A stretch of 49,040 nt of DNA from Bacillus thermotolerans (GCF_000812025.2 NZ_JWJE02000030.1:1-49040); one strand, 5' to 3'; numbered from the stretch's first letter, positions 1 to 11,999 are shown. A program made the numbers and translations. Notes: a model not told the origin generated them from the letters alone.

Positions 1-83
1 AAGCTCCCTTCCGTCCGCTCGACTTGCATGTATTAGGCACGCCGCCAGCGTTCGTCCTGAGCCAGGATCAAACTCTCCAAAAA
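1..83 (-). rRNA. 16S rRNA, 5' end (partial)
   Basis: The reverse complement reads GAGTTTGATCCTGGCTCAG followed by the ACGAACGCTGGCGGCGTGCC block, the universal start of bacterial 16S rRNA. The gene runs leftward off the window. The mature 5' end is placed near 83 by comparison with Bacillus 16S ends, so it is uncertain by a few bases. Confidence 0.97.
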
Positions 84-214
84 GATGTTTGCATTGCACA
101 GGATGTGCAGGCATCTGCGTTGTCACAGGACGTGACGATCTTAGCAGATGATCCTTTACTCATAATTAAATCAAGAATTAACTGGCATGTATTTTGTTCA
201 GTTTTCAAAGATCA
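84..214 (-). other. rrn leader with boxA-like site and processing stems
   Basis: This is transcribed spacer upstream of 16S. A boxA-type antitermination stretch typical of Bacillus leaders (TGATCTTTGAAAACTGAACA on the minus strand) lies at about 194-214. A long stem pairs 112-118 with 144-150 (catctgc/gcagatg) and encloses 122-126/132-136 (gtcac/gtgac). A second hairpin lies at 96-108 (gcaca/tgtgc). These look like RNase III-type processing stems flanking the mature rRNA. No protein gene is seen between 84 and 474. Confidence 0.6.
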
Positions 215-246
215 ATTTCAACGTCACCGTTTTCAGCGACCTTATT

Positions 247-275
247 AATATAACAAATTCCAAAGTTTGTGTCAA
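247..275 (-). promoter_or_regulatory. rrn promoter P2 (sigma A)
   Basis: The minus strand has a perfect -35 TTGACA (270-275), a 17-bp spacer and -10 TATATT (247-252), followed by the rrn leader. It is the proximal member of a tandem pair. Confidence 0.9.
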
Positions 276-329
276 CAACTTTTTTCAATTTTTTTGTCGA
301 ATTGAATATTGTTATTGGCAACGCATATA

Positions 330-358
330 AATATACCACCTGTTGCTTTTTCACGCAA
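330..358 (-). promoter_or_regulatory. rrn promoter P1 (sigma A)
   Basis: The minus strand has -35 TTGCGT (353-358), a 17-bp spacer ending in TGG, and -10 TATATT (330-335). It lies 83 bp upstream of P2, giving the tandem P1-P2 arrangement usual for Bacillus rRNA operons. Confidence 0.8.
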
Positions 359-438
359 GTGTTTTTTTACTTCACCGATTCATAAAAAGGTCCACACCTT
401 TTCCCGTCTTTTGGCAAGCATAGGCTCGGTCCTTTTTC

Positions 439-471
439 CAAATAAAAAAGGATGCCCTTCAGGCACCCCTT
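439..471 (-). terminator. Terminator after lysS
   Basis: An intrinsic terminator on the minus strand: a GC-rich stem at 447-471 (AAGGGGTGCC/GGCATCCTTT, loop TGAAG) followed by a T-run. It begins 3 bp past the lysS stop and separates lysS from the rrn promoters. Confidence 0.88.
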
Positions 472-474
472 TCT

Positions 475-2993
<2,519 letters not shown>

Positions 2994-3125
2994 CACGTTT
3001 ATCACCTTCCTCTCTCACCCTTCAGCAGCGGCTCATCGGCTGGCAGGCATCATAAACTTTATATAGAAACATCTCTTCTATCCGGCGACAGACAGTAGAA
3101 TATTTTAAATAACTTCTGCACTCTA

Positions 3126-3641
3126 TTATATAAGAAAATTTTCTCCGTCCGCTTGCTTCCACAAACGAACACCTTCTCTTCCTTGAACGGCCGATACAAG
3201 ATCTTCTAAGGACTGATCACTACCCGGCATAAGAGCTTTTGGTGCAACTTCAGCAAGGGGGATCAGTACAAACGCACGTTCCAGCATTCTAGGGTGCGGA
3301 ATGATAAGGTTCTCTGATTTTATATTGTCTTGGTTATACATTAAAATGTCAAGGTCTATTACCCGGGGACCCCACTTAAACTCTCGAACGCGGCCCAGCT
3401 GCTGTTCAATCAGCAGACAAGCTTCCAGAAGCTCTTCCGCACTCAAAGAAGTGCTTGCCTGCAAAACAAGGTTTAAAAATGCCGGCTGTTCTGTGTAACC
3501 CACTGGATCTGTTTCATAAATAGAGGATACTCTTTCGATTCGGATCTTCTCATGGGCGTCCAATAGACGAATAGCTTCCTGCAGATGACTGAAACGATCA
3601 CCTAAATTTGTACCAAGCGATAAAAAAGCTCTATTGTCCAT
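3126..3641 (-). CDS. folK: 2-amino-4-hydroxy-6-hydroxymethyldihydropteridine pyrophosphokinase
   Basis: HPPK, 171 aa. It transfers pyrophosphate from ATP to 6-hydroxymethyl-dihydropterin just before dihydropteroate synthase. Family hallmarks are the N-terminal AFLSLGTNLGDR, the SSIYETDPVGYTEQPAFLN segment, and the signature GPRVIDLDILMYN followed by LIIPHPRMLERAFVL. The ATG start lies inside the end of folB (11-bp overlap), so the two are translationally coupled. It is the last gene of a folP-folB-folK cluster. Confidence 0.97.
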   Translation of the reverse strand: MDNRAFLSLGTNLGDRFSHLQEAIRLLDAHEKIRIERVSSIYETDPVGYTEQPAFLNLVLQASTSLSAEELLEACLLIEQQLGRVREFKWGPRVIDLDILMYNQDNIKSENLIIPHPRMLERAFVLIPLAEVAPKALMPGSDQSLEDLVSAVQGREGVRLWKQADGENFLI

Positions 3642-4005
3642 ATTGTTCTCTTCCTCTCGTTACCTCAACCGCCACATGATCATAGTGGCCTGGAATCGGA
3701 GGATCCGGCTTGATTACTTTAATGGTACAAGAAGAAATAGACGGAAATCTCTCAAGCAAAGCACCAGCTATTTGCTCAGCTACCGACTCGACAAGCTTAA
3801 AGGTTTTCTTTTCAGCAATCTCCTGACACACTTGGTAAACCTCTCCGTAATTCACCGAATCCTCCAAGTTATCTGTCCTGCCTGCTTTCTGCAGCGGCAC
3901 GGTGAGTACGGCATCTACAATAAAGCGCTGACCCAGCCGATTCTCTTCAGGAAACACACCATGATATCCATAAAACTTCATACCTGTTACATAAATTTTA
4001 TCCAT
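3631..4005 (-). CDS. folB: Dihydroneopterin aldolase
   Basis: A 124-aa dihydroneopterin aldolase that makes 6-hydroxymethyl-dihydropterin for folate synthesis. It has the family MKFYGYHGVFPEENRLGQ stretch with the active-site Glu, the central SVNYGEVYQ, and the terminal VIKPDPPIPGHYDHVAVEV. The ATG at 4005 has GGAAGGGAT seven bases upstream; an upstream in-frame TTG would destroy that site. It is separated from folP by 4 bp and overlaps folK. Confidence 0.97.
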   Translation of the reverse strand: MDKIYVTGMKFYGYHGVFPEENRLGQRFIVDAVLTVPLQKAGRTDNLEDSVNYGEVYQVCQEIAEKKTFKLVESVAEQIAGALLERFPSISSCTIKVIKPDPPIPGHYDHVAVEVTRGREQYGQ

Positions 4006-4009
4006 CTCT

Positions 4010-4825
4010 TTATCCCTTCCCAACTAAAGCATCCATCATTTTAGCCATACGGCTGATCGGCTTCACGTCATGAACACGGATAATATGGGTGCCTTTTTCA
4101 ATACCATAGCAGCAGACAGCACCTGTTCCTTCCATTCTTTCATCCACCGGTAGATCAAGAACATGGCCGATAATGCGCTTTCTTGATACACCGAGAAGAA
4201 CAGGGAACCCTAATGCAGCAAGCTTATCTAAGTTTTGAATTAAGAGAAGGTGCTGATCCATGTCCTTTACAAACCCAAGACCCGGATCGAGAATAATCTG
4301 ACCCTCCTTGACACCTGCTTTTAAACAAATATCAATGCTTTCATATAAGTCAAGCAGCACATCGCGAAGGAAGGAATCATACTCCTCGTTTTCCCTATTA
4401 TGCGTTAAGATAATGGGCACATTCTTCTCAGCAGCTACAGCGGCAATTTCAGGGTCCTTCTTCGCCCCCCAAATGTCATTAATGATATGAGCGCCTGCTT
4501 CTACCGCGCGGCTGGCCGTTTCTGCTTTATATGTATCAATGGATAGAGGTACGTCAGCAGCTTCAGCTACTGCTTGAATAACGGGAACTACCCGCCCGAT
4601 CTCTTCCTCCGCAGAAATAGCTGTGTAACCAGGCCGAGTGGATTCACCTCCGATATCAATCATATCAGCTCCAGCTTCGGTCATTTCTTTGGCATGAGCG
4701 ACAGCTGCTTCTAAACGGTCAAATCGTCCACCGTCAGAAAACGAATCAGGTGTCGCATTTAAAATACCCATTACATATGTTTTTTTCGTAAAATCTAATG
4801 TGTATGGACCAGCTAATACTTTCAC
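4010..4825 (-). CDS. folP: Dihydropteroate synthase
   Basis: Dihydropteroate synthase (B. subtilis sul) condenses p-aminobenzoate with the HPPK product and is the sulfonamide target. It shows both DHPS signatures, VMGILNATPDSFSDGG near the N-terminus and DIGGESTRPG, then LDPGLGFVKD and LLGVSRKRIIG. The chosen start is GTG 4825, which has GAAGGAG 8 bp upstream; an ATG at 4843 would give 277 aa but has a poor ribosome site. In B. subtilis pabB-pabA-pabC lie between cysK and this gene. Here they are missing and folP follows the cysK terminator directly, so it probably has its own unrecognised promoter in 4844-4885. Confidence 0.95.
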   Translation of the reverse strand: MKVLAGPYTLDFTKKTYVMGILNATPDSFSDGGRFDRLEAAVAHAKEMTEAGADMIDIGGESTRPGYTAISAEEEIGRVVPVIQAVAEAADVPLSIDTYKAETASRAVEAGAHIINDIWGAKKDPEIAAVAAEKNVPIILTHNRENEEYDSFLRDVLLDLYESIDICLKAGVKEGQIILDPGLGFVKDMDQHLLLIQNLDKLAALGFPVLLGVSRKRIIGHVLDLPVDERMEGTGAVCCYGIEKGTHIIRVHDVKPISRMAKMMDALVGKG

Positions 4826-4885
4826 CTTTTTTGCTCCTTCCATCTTTCAAACTGTTTACATTTTAACACGATTAGACTGTACGCA

Positions 4886-4914
4886 TAAAAAAACAGGCTG
4901 ATTTCTCAGCCTGC
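4886..4914 (-). terminator. Terminator after cysK
   Basis: Minus-strand hairpin CAGGCTGA-GAAA-TCAGCCTG (4894-4913) followed by seven T residues. It is 16 bp beyond the cysK stop. Confidence 0.93.
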
Positions 4915-4929
4915 TTTCGCACGTATTTC

Positions 4930-5856
4930 TTATTCTTCGTCAAAGTCGTATAGTGGTGTACTTAAGTAGCGCTCACCGTTACTCGGAATGACAGCTACTA
5001 CTTTTTTGCCTTTGCCCAGCTTCTCTGCCACTTGTACCGCTGCTTTGATCGCTGCACCTGAAGAGATTCCTCCAAGAATACCTTCTTCACGGCCAACTTT
5101 TCTTGCCATTTCGAACGCTTCATCATTCGTAATGGTGATGACCTCATCATAAATTTCTGTGTTTAATACATCTGGCACAAAGCCGGCGCCAATTCCCTGG
5201 ATTTTATGAGGCCCTGGTTTACCGCCGGAAAGAACCGGAGAATCTGTTGGCTCTACTGCGTAAATTTTCACTTCAGGAAATTTCTCCTTAAGCACTTGGC
5301 CTGCACCAGTAATCGTACCGCCTGTTCCGATACCAGAAATGAATGCATCTACTTGATCCATCTGCTCTACAATCTCTTTGCCTGTTGTCTGGCGGTGGAT
5401 CTCCGGGTTTGCTTCATTCTCAAATTGCTGAGGCATGAAATAGCCTTTCTCCTCTGCCAGCTCTTTCGCTTTACGGATCGCTCCGCCCATTCCATCAGGT
5501 CCTGGAGTTAGGACAAGCTCTGCTCCATAAGCACGAAGAAGCTTGCGGCGCTCCATACTCATTGTTTCCGGCATAACAAGGATTGCACGGTAACCTTTCG
5601 CCGCTGCTACCATCGCTAAACCAATTCCCGTATTTCCACTTGTCGGCTCAATAATTGTGCCGCCCTTTTGAAGCTTTCCTTGCTCTTCTGCTGCCTCAAT
5701 CATAGCTAATGCAATACGATCCTTTACGCTGCTTCCCGGATTCATATATTCTAATTTCAAATATACATCTGCACTATTTTCTCCAACTACATTGTTCAAC
5801 TTTACGATTGGTGTTTGACCGATTAATTCGGTTATTGAATTTGCTACACGCACCAT
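4930..5856 (-). CDS. cysK: Cysteine synthase A (O-acetylserine thiol-lyase)
   Basis: A PLP-dependent O-acetylserine sulfhydrylase, 308 aa, the same length as B. subtilis CysK. Visible are the PLP lysine in [15 protein letters not shown], the substrate loop [13 protein letters not shown], the phosphate-binding [12 protein letters not shown], and the C-terminal ISSGAA and [11 protein letters not shown]. The ATG at 5856 is used, with GAGGTGG six bases upstream; a GTG three codons earlier sits inside the ribosome site. It is monocistronic, flanked by a strong sigma A promoter and a terminator. Confidence 0.98.
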   Translation of the reverse strand: MVRVANSITELIGQTPIVKLNNVVGENSADVYLKLEYMNPGSSVKDRIALAMIEAAEEQGKLQKGGTIIEPTSGNTGIGLAMVAAAKGYRAILVMPETMSMERRKLLRAYGAELVLTPGPDGMGGAIRKAKELAEEKGYFMPQQFENEANPEIHRQTTGKEIVEQMDQVDAFISGIGTGGTITGAGQVLKEKFPEVKIYAVEPTDSPVLSGGKPGPHKIQGIGAGFVPDVLNTEIYDEVITITNDEAFEMARKVGREEGILGGISSGAAIKAAVQVAEKLGKGKKVVAVIPSNGERYLSTPLYDFDEE

Positions 5857-5888
5857 TTCCGCCACCTCAATCCCGAGTATTTTTATTG

Positions 5889-5917
5889 GTTAAATTAAAT
5901 TTATCAGTCATTTCAAA
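5889..5917 (-). promoter_or_regulatory. cysK promoter (sigma A)
   Basis: Minus strand: TTGACT, 17-bp spacer, TAAATT, about 35 bp upstream of the cysK start. In B. subtilis cysK is repressed by CymR. The AT-rich stretch just downstream of the -10 (AACCAATAAAAATACTCGGG) could hold an operator, but I could not verify a CymR box. Confidence 0.75.
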
Positions 5918-5962
5918 AAAAGTCAATTATTTAATTTCTAATATACGCCTATTTAGAGAAAA

Positions 5963-5992
5963 AACCTGCAAAACATAAAATGTTTGCAGGTT
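5963..5992 (-). terminator. Terminator after hslO
   Basis: Minus-strand hairpin ACCTGCAAACAT-TTT-ATGTTTTGCAGGT (one bulged T) followed by TTTTT, immediately after the hslO stop. Confidence 0.92.
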
Positions 5993-5997
5993 CTCCA

Positions 5998-6885
5998 CTA
6001 GTTAACCGAGGAAGCCTCTTCCTTCATCTGCTCAAGTTCATCCTTTGTGAAAAGATAGGTTTCATTACAGAAGTGACATTGCGCTTCTGCTTGTCCATCT
6101 TCATCAATCATTTCTTGAATTTCCTCTTTGCCTAGCCCGATAATGGCATCTCCAAACCGTTCTTTAGAACAAGTACACTCAAAGCGGACTGGCATTGTTT
6201 CAAGAACCTTCACGTTTTCCTCTCCCAAAATGTAATAGAGAATCTCCTCAGGTGATAGTCCTTTCTCAATCAACTTTGAAATCGGGGTCATGTTCGTGAT
6301 TTGCTCCTCAATGCGAGAAATCACATCCTCTTTTGCACCAGGCATAATCTGAATAATGAATCCCCCTGCTGCCAAGATAGAGTTATCTGGATTGACAAGC
6401 ACACCTACACCAACGGAAGATGGAACCTGTTCAGAGGAAGCAAAGTAATACGTAAAGTCGTCTCCAATTTCTCCAGAAACAATCGGCGTCTGTCCACTGA
6501 AGTGATCGCGAAGGCCTATGTCCTTTACTACTGTCAGCGTGCCGTTTGTGCCGACCGCACGCCGTACATCTAATTTTCCTTGAGCATTTAAATCAAAATG
6601 TGTCTGCGGATTGGTGACGTATCCTCGCACGCTGCCTTGTGTATTCGCATCTACAAGAATAGCCCCAATTGGACCTCCGCCTTCTACCTTGATCGTTATC
6701 TTGTCTCCGCCCTTCATCATGGCTCCCATCATGACACCCGCTGTCATGGTGCGGCCGATCGCTGCGGATGCCGTTGGCCAAGTATAATGCCTTCTCTGAG
6801 CTTCGCCGACTGTTTCGGTCGTATTAGCTGCATAAGCACGAACCTGTCCATCAAAAGCCAATGCTTTCACCAAATAATCCTTCAC
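5998..6885 (-). CDS. hslO: 33 kDa chaperonin, redox-regulated Hsp33
   Basis: Hsp33, 295 aa, a cytoplasmic holdase chaperone activated by oxidation. The N-terminal substrate-binding fold carries [15 protein letters not shown] and VRGYVTNP. The C-terminal redox switch has the four zinc cysteines as CTC (in [11 protein letters not shown]) and CHFC ([10 protein letters not shown]). The GTG start at 6885 has AAAGGGG eight bases upstream. It follows coaX by 24 bp and probably shares its transcript. In B. subtilis the foldase-like yacD lies between hslO and cysK; it is absent here. Confidence 0.97.
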   Translation of the reverse strand: MKDYLVKALAFDGQVRAYAANTTETVGEAQRRHYTWPTASAAIGRTMTAGVMMGAMMKGGDKITIKVEGGGPIGAILVDANTQGSVRGYVTNPQTHFDLNAQGKLDVRRAVGTNGTLTVVKDIGLRDHFSGQTPIVSGEIGDDFTYYFASSEQVPSSVGVGVLVNPDNSILAAGGFIIQIMPGAKEDVISRIEEQITNMTPISKLIEKGLSPEEILYYILGEENVKVLETMPVRFECTCSKERFGDAIIGLGKEEIQEMIDEDGQAEAQCHFCNETYLFTKDELEQMKEEASSVN

Positions 6886-6909
6886 GAGAAAACCCCTTTC
6901 TCTCTAAAT

Positions 6910-7674
6910 TTAAATGTTGCGTTTATAGATTAAACACAGCCCCTTGAGCGTTAAAAACGGATCAACAATATCAATACTCTCAGCTTCTTTACCGATTAAA
7001 GGTGCCAAGCCGCCCGTCGCGATAACCGTTGGCGTCTTTTCGCTTTGTTCCTTCATTCGGTTCACAATGCCATCGACCTGGCCGACATACCCATATAATA
7101 TACCCGCCTGCATAGCCGCCACTGTGTTTTTGCCAATAACATTTGCCGGACGGGCAATTTCAATACGCGGAAGCTTTGCAGCTCTGGAGTAAAGAGCTTC
7201 TGTGGAGATTGTGATACCAGGTGCAATCGCTCCTCCCATATAGTGACCGCCTTCATCAATATAACAGTACGTAGTAGCCGTACCAAAATCAACAATGACG
7301 AGCGGGCTTCCGTATTCATGAATACCAGCCACCGCATTTACAATCCGGTCCGCCCCTACTTCTCTCGGGTTCTCATATTTAATATTTAAGCCAGTTTTGA
7401 TACCAGGCCCTACAATCATGGGCTTTACGTGAAAATACTTCTTGCACATTTGCTCAAGAGAAAACATAATCGGCGGGACCACTGAGGAAATGATAATTCC
7501 CTCAATTTGCTCAAACGTAATGCCGACATCTTGGAAAAGGCTTTTTACAATCATGCCGTATTCATCTTCTGTTTTATGTCGGCTTGTCTCTATTCGCCAA
7601 TGAAACTTTAATTTATCATTTTCATATACACCTAACACAGTATTTGTATTCCCTACATCCAACACAAATATCAC
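6910..7674 (-). CDS. coaX: Type III pantothenate kinase
   Basis: The type III (CoaX) pantothenate kinase, 254 aa, phosphorylates pantothenate in the first step of CoA synthesis. ASKHA-fold motifs are [12 protein letters not shown] near the N-terminus, [26 protein letters not shown], and [25 protein letters not shown] at the C-terminus. The GTG at 7674 gives an N-terminus ([11 protein letters not shown]) like that of other Bacillus CoaX proteins and has GGTGA five bases upstream. An in-frame ATG at 7692 overlaps the stop of a tiny upstream ORF and would add six residues. It is the first large gene of a coaX-hslO unit. Confidence 0.95.
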   Translation of the reverse strand: MIFVLDVGNTNTVLGVYENDKLKFHWRIETSRHKTEDEYGMIVKSLFQDVGITFEQIEGIIISSVVPPIMFSLEQMCKKYFHVKPMIVGPGIKTGLNIKYENPREVGADRIVNAVAGIHEYGSPLVIVDFGTATTYCYIDEGGHYMGGAIAPGITISTEALYSRAAKLPRIEIARPANVIGKNTVAAMQAGILYGYVGQVDGIVNRMKEQSEKTPTVIATGGLAPLIGKEAESIDIVDPFLTLKGLCLIYKRNI

Positions 7675-7688
7675 AGTTTTCACCACAC

Positions 7689-7745
7689 TCATTTAAACTT
7701 TTTCTTGCCGACATTCATCATACCACATAAAAGCGCTAACATCAT
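7689..7745 (-). CDS. Possible 18-codon leader ORF upstream of coaX
   Basis: A minus-strand ORF with a strong ribosome site (AAGGAGAGAGAATA before ATG) encoding [18 protein letters not shown], then TGA. The stop overlaps an in-frame coaX ATG as ATGA and lies 15 nt before the preferred GTG start. It resembles a translationally coupled leader peptide. The alternative is that the coaX promoter lies inside it (a TGG-TATGAT extended -10 at 7717-7725), in which case it is not transcribed. No homologue is known to me. Confidence 0.35.
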   Translation of the reverse strand: MMLALLCGMMNVGKKKFK

Positions 7746-7872
7746 TATTCTCTCTCCTTAAATAGACCTAAGTCTTTGGAAGAAAACACCTCTATGAATA
7801 AGCTTCTGCAGCTTTTATTCTTTCATTCGCCCTTTTATCTTCTAAGGAGCCAAGCAGATAGATGTTCAGCAC

Positions 7873-7905
7873 GAAAAAAAGACGCCGATAATGCTCGGCG
7901 TCTTT
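7873..7905 (-). terminator. Terminator after ftsH
   Basis: Minus-strand hairpin AAAAGACGCCGA/TCGGCGTCTTTT (7878-7905) with a run of T residues, directly past the ftsH stop. Confidence 0.94.
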
Positions 7906-7911
7906 TCCATG

Positions 7912-9906
7912 TTAAGCTTTTGGATCGTCTTCTTTGTCTGACTCCTTCGGCACCTGCTCTTCAGAAGGGTTGTTCTCTTCTTGAACAGGCTCTGCCTGCT
8001 TTTGCACGTTCACTTTCACTTGATCATTTGAGGAGGAAATTTCGATCGTTTCCTTCTTCTCGTCTGACGCATACTTACGGTCAGGCAATGTGCCGTGATC
8101 CATGAGGTGCTTAATTTGGTCAGCATCTAGAGTTTCAACTTCAAGAAGTGTGTTAGCGATCAGTTCCAGCTTGTCACGATTCTCAGTCAGGATGTTCTTC
8201 GCACGTTCATAACATTCTTTAATAATCGTCTGAATTTCACGATCAATTTCATAAGCAATTGCATCTGAATAGTTCGGTTCATTGTTAATATCGCGACCAA
8301 GGAAGACTTGTCCTCCAGAGCTTTGGCCGAATTGCAGCGGTCCAAGCTTATCACTCATACCAAATTCCGTTACCATTCGGCGAGCAATGCCTGTTGCACG
8401 CTGGAAGTCATTATGAGCCCCTGTAGATACCTCACCAAAGATAATATCCTCAGACACCCGGCCTCCAAGCAAGCCAGTAATTTTATCAAGAAGCTCTGGC
8501 TTTGTCATGAAGTAACGGTCTTCCTTCGGCAACATAACTGCATAGCCGCCAGCCTGTCCACGAGGAACAATTGTTACCTTATGAACCATGTCCGCTTCAT
8601 CTAGCACAAGGCCGATGACGGTATGTCCAGCTTCATGAAAGGCCACAATCTTTCTCTCTTTCTCAGAAATGACACGGCTCTTCTTCGCTGGGCCGGCAAT
8701 GACCCGGTCAACCGCTTCATCCACATCGCGCATATCAATTCGCTTCTTGTTCTGTCGAGCAGCTACGAGAGCCGCTTCGTTTAACAAGTTTTCCAGGTCT
8801 GCCCCTGAAAATCCAGGTGTTCTAAACGCAATGGCTTTTAAGTCTACTGACTCATCAAGCGGCTTATTGCGAGCATGAACACGAAGGACTGCTTCACGCC
8901 CCGTAACATCTGGGCGGTCAACTGTAATTTGACGGTCAAAACGTCCCGGACGCAGCAAAGCCGGATCCAGGATATCTGGACGGTTTGTCGCAGCGACGAT
9001 AATAATACCTTCATTGGCGCTGAATCCATCCATTTCAACTAGTAACTGGTTCAGTGTTTGCTCACGTTCATCGTGACCGCCGCCTAAACCAGCGCCACGC
9101 TGACGTCCAACCGCATCAATTTCATCAATGAAAATGATACAAGGTGCATTCTTCTTAGCATTCTCAAACAAGTCACGTACACGAGATGCACCAACACCAA
9201 CAAACATCTCAACAAAGTCCGATCCACTGATAGAGAAGAACGGTACACCAGCTTCGCCAGCTGCTGCTCGTGCCAAGAGTGTCTTACCAGTTCCCGGAGG
9301 CCCTACTAAAAGCACCCCTTTAGGGATTCTAGCTCCTAGTTCTGAGAACTTACGAGGATCCTTCAAGAACTCAACTACTTCGACTAACTCTTGCTTCTCC
9401 TCATCTGCTCCCGCTACATCTTTAAATCGGACTTTTTTCTTCTCATCATTGTACAAGCGGGCTTTGCTCTTACCGAAATTCATAACCCGGCTGCCGCCGC
9501 CTTGTGCTTGATTCAATAAGAAGAAGAATAAAAGAAAAATAATTAAGAATGGAATGATTGTGGTGAAAAAGGAAACCCATCCGCTTGTCTCTTTAGCAGG
9601 AAGAACTTCTACCTCAGTATCCTGTGCTGCCGCGTGAATACGCTCCAGCATATTCTCACTGTTCATCACGTACGCAAGGAAGTATTCACCTTCCTGCGCG
9701 CCTTCGAGCTGACCGCGAATTTCATAGACTCCTCTTTCCGGCTGCATAGAGAATGTCTCCACTTGGCCGTTTTCGAGCTGTGTAATAAACTCGTTATAGC
9801 TTATATTTCTATTGGGTTCATTACTGTTGTTGAAGTAACTGACAACTCCAATAATGACAAGAAAAACAAGTAAATAAAATATGGTATATCTAAAAATACG
9901 GCTCAT
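7912..9906 (-). CDS. ftsH: ATP-dependent zinc metalloprotease FtsH
   Basis: A membrane-bound AAA+ protease, 664 aa, that degrades misfolded membrane proteins and regulators; in B. subtilis it is needed for efficient sporulation. Two membrane segments (about 7-24 and 111-132) flank an extracytoplasmic domain. The AAA domain has Walker A GPPGTGKT (202-209), Walker B IIFIDE (257-262) and [23 protein letters not shown]. The zinc site is HEAGH (424-428). The C-terminal tail (about 600-664) is acidic and low-complexity. ATG follows a strong GGGAGGAGG site. It lies downstream of hprT and ends at its own terminator. Confidence 0.99.
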   Translation of the reverse strand: MSRIFRYTIFYLLVFLVIIGVVSYFNNSNEPNRNISYNEFITQLENGQVETFSMQPERGVYEIRGQLEGAQEGEYFLAYVMNSENMLERIHAAAQDTEVEVLPAKETSGWVSFFTTIIPFLIIFLLFFFLLNQAQGGGSRVMNFGKSKARLYNDEKKKVRFKDVAGADEEKQELVEVVEFLKDPRKFSELGARIPKGVLLVGPPGTGKTLLARAAAGEAGVPFFSISGSDFVEMFVGVGASRVRDLFENAKKNAPCIIFIDEIDAVGRQRGAGLGGGHDEREQTLNQLLVEMDGFSANEGIIIVAATNRPDILDPALLRPGRFDRQITVDRPDVTGREAVLRVHARNKPLDESVDLKAIAFRTPGFSGADLENLLNEAALVAARQNKKRIDMRDVDEAVDRVIAGPAKKSRVISEKERKIVAFHEAGHTVIGLVLDEADMVHKVTIVPRGQAGGYAVMLPKEDRYFMTKPELLDKITGLLGGRVSEDIIFGEVSTGAHNDFQRATGIARRMVTEFGMSDKLGPLQFGQSSGGQVFLGRDINNEPNYSDAIAYEIDREIQTIIKECYERAKNILTENRDKLELIANTLLEVETLDADQIKHLMDHGTLPDRKYASDEKKETIEISSSNDQVKVNVQKQAEPVQEENNPSEEQVPKESDKEDDPKA

Positions 9907-9942
9907 CCCTGACCTCCTCCCACGGACAAAGTGCTGTATACA

Positions 9943-9972
9943 ATACTATCATAGTAAAACTTGCCATTACAA
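9943..9972 (-). promoter_or_regulatory. Possible ftsH promoter
   Basis: Minus strand: TTGTAA, 18-bp spacer, TAGTAT, in the 115-bp gap between hprT and ftsH. An overlapping TATGAT is also present. The match is moderate, and read-through from tilS-hprT is equally possible. Confidence 0.4.
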
Positions 9973-10022
9973 CTATTTAGCATACGGTTAAAGCTATTCC
10001 TGCACCTACCTAGCAACTTGCC

Positions 10023-10577
10023 TTACTCCTCTGTTGCTCTTTCATATATCTCGGGTTTTAGCACCCCAATATAAGGAAGGTTACGGTATTTTTCCGCATA
10101 ATCCAAACCATAGCCTACAACGAATGCATCTGGAACATTGAAGCCAATTATATCCGCCGCAATAGCCGCTTTTCTTCCTGTCGGTTTATCCAGCAGCGTA
10201 ACGATTTTAATGGACTTTGCCTTCCTGTATCTGAATAATTCCACAAGATAGCTTAATGTTAAACCGCTATCAATAATATCTTCAATAATCAGCACATCTC
10301 GGCCTTCTACAGATGTATCCAGATCTTTAACGATCTTCACTTCACCTGAAGAAGTAGTCGACCTCCCATAGCTTGATACATCCATAAAATCCATTTCTAA
10401 ATAGGTGTCCATGCGCTTCAGCAAGTCAGACATAAAAGGCATTGCACCTTTCAATACCCCGACAACAAGTGGAAACTTGTCTTTATACTCTTCTGTAAGC
10501 TGAAGTCCAAGGTCCTTAATCTTCGCTTGAATTTCTTCCTCTGTAATCAGTACTTTCTCAATATCCTGATTTAGCAA
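10023..10577 (-). CDS. hprT: Hypoxanthine phosphoribosyltransferase
   Basis: A purine-salvage enzyme, 184 aa, making IMP and GMP from hypoxanthine or guanine and PRPP. The type I PRTase motif is [17 protein letters not shown]. The flexible-loop MDVSSYG and the C-terminal [22 protein letters not shown] are typical of bacterial HPRT. The start is TTG at 10577, eight bases after AGGAGG, and the N-terminus aligns with the B. subtilis protein. It follows tilS by 12 bp; in B. subtilis TilS and HprT also form a complex that activates ftsH transcription (knowledge of the homologues, not visible here). Confidence 0.98.
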   Translation of the reverse strand: MLNQDIEKVLITEEEIQAKIKDLGLQLTEEYKDKFPLVVGVLKGAMPFMSDLLKRMDTYLEMDFMDVSSYGRSTTSSGEVKIVKDLDTSVEGRDVLIIEDIIDSGLTLSYLVELFRYRKAKSIKIVTLLDKPTGRKAAIAADIIGFNVPDAFVVGYGLDYAEKYRNLPYIGVLKPEIYERATEE

Positions 10578-10589
10578 CTTGTTAGCCTC

Positions 10590-11969
10590 CTAGAAGTGAT
10601 TACTACTTGTATAGAATAAAAAAACTTGACCGTCAGTCAAACCTGTTTGTTCGTACCTGGACCTCTTAAGGCCCGGAACCCAAATCAGCTTCCCCTCATG
10701 ATCTGTGACGATTGGCCACTGCATCCTTTTAGAAAGAGGAACCTTCTCATCAATAAATAGATCCTTCAACTTCTTCGAACCATCCATGCCTTTTGGGTGA
10801 ATTCGGTCTCCTTGCCTGCGTGTGCGTATGCAAAGCGGGAGCTTCACTTGCGAGGACAGAACGAAGCAGCTTTCCTTGTCCCTATTTTCCGAGTCATTCC
10901 TGCTGAGGGTAAATTCCCCTCCGTACGGCCATGAGATTTGTTCTCCTACATTTAATTCAAAAGCGTAGTCCTGAGCCTCTGCCTGACTAAATCGAAAGAC
11001 ACAGACCTGATACTCGCGGCAAACTTTCAGCCCATGCGGCAAGTCCAATGTCCATGAGGGTTTTTCCTGCTTTAGAAGCTGTAAGATTTGTTGAATATGT
11101 ATGAAGGAGAAGGGGGTTTTGTCTTTGTAGAGATAGTTTAATATTAGATGAATCCCTCTTCTTTGTAAAGGCAAAGGCATTGCGAGAAAAGGCTTAATAT
11201 CGAGCACTGATTCATGCTTATTTCTTCGCCACACCTTACTCATTTCCTCCCGGGCGAGCTCATCCAAAAGCAAGCGGTCAGCCCTCTCCTCCTCGCTGAA
11301 CCGCTGAAAATGCTCATGAACTTGAGGGTTCTCCTTCTTTAAAAAAGGAAGAACAACATGCCGGAAGCGGTTGCGCGTGTAATCTGCTTTTTCATTGCTC
11401 GGATCACGCCGGGGATTGAGCTTATAATGAGCGCAATACCTTTCAATCGTTTCCTTATCAAGCCCCAGCAGCGGACGAATAATTTCTTTTTCCCCGAAAG
11501 GCCTCCTTACTGGTATTCCTTGCGGGTTCCCTCCTCTGGTCATCTGCATTAGTACCGTCTCGACCTGATCATCCCCATGGTGAGCAAGCGCCAGCTTACC
11601 TGCTTTCATCCTCTCCATTCCTCTTTTAAAGAAATCGTATCGAACGCGCCGGGCGGCTTCCTGAAGTCCCTCGCCAGATACCTCCATCTCCTTCGCTACA
11701 TCAATTTGCTCCGAATAAAAAGGTATGTTTCTCTCGATGCAAAAATGTTCTACAAATTTCAATTCGCTGTAGGATTCTTCGCCTCTGAACATATGATCCA
11801 AATGCAGGGCACAGACCTCAATTGCCAGGCTTTGCCTCCGGTCAGCTAAGTAAGCAAGCAGCGATAGAGAATCAGGTCCTCCGGAGACGCCTACGGCAAT
11901 AATGTCTCCTTTTTCAATTAATTGATGCCGATGAATAAATGTCTTTACCTTCTCTTCATATGCCAGCAT
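10590..11969 (-). CDS. tilS: tRNA(Ile)-lysidine synthase
   Basis: TilS, 459 aa, converts C34 of tRNA-Ile(CAU) to lysidine so that it reads AUA and is charged with Ile. The N-terminal N-type ATP-pyrophosphatase P-loop is GVSGGPDSLSLL (about 27-38). ALHLDHMFRGEES and ALAHHGDDQVETVLMQMTRGG follow. The C-terminal domain ends in IRTRRQGDRIHPKGMDGSKKLKDLFID. ATG follows AGAGGAGCAT. It is 12 bp upstream of hprT. Confidence 0.98.
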   Translation of the reverse strand: MLAYEEKVKTFIHRHQLIEKGDIIAVGVSGGPDSLSLLAYLADRRQSLAIEVCALHLDHMFRGEESYSELKFVEHFCIERNIPFYSEQIDVAKEMEVSGEGLQEAARRVRYDFFKRGMERMKAGKLALAHHGDDQVETVLMQMTRGGNPQGIPVRRPFGEKEIIRPLLGLDKETIERYCAHYKLNPRRDPSNEKADYTRNRFRHVVLPFLKKENPQVHEHFQRFSEEERADRLLLDELAREEMSKVWRRNKHESVLDIKPFLAMPLPLQRRGIHLILNYLYKDKTPFSFIHIQQILQLLKQEKPSWTLDLPHGLKVCREYQVCVFRFSQAEAQDYAFELNVGEQISWPYGGEFTLSRNDSENRDKESCFVLSSQVKLPLCIRTRRQGDRIHPKGMDGSKKLKDLFIDEKVPLSKRMQWPIVTDHEGKLIWVPGLKRSRYEQTGLTDGQVFLFYTSSNHF

Positions 11970-11999
11970 ATGCTCCTCTTCCTGCCTTTTTTATTTACT

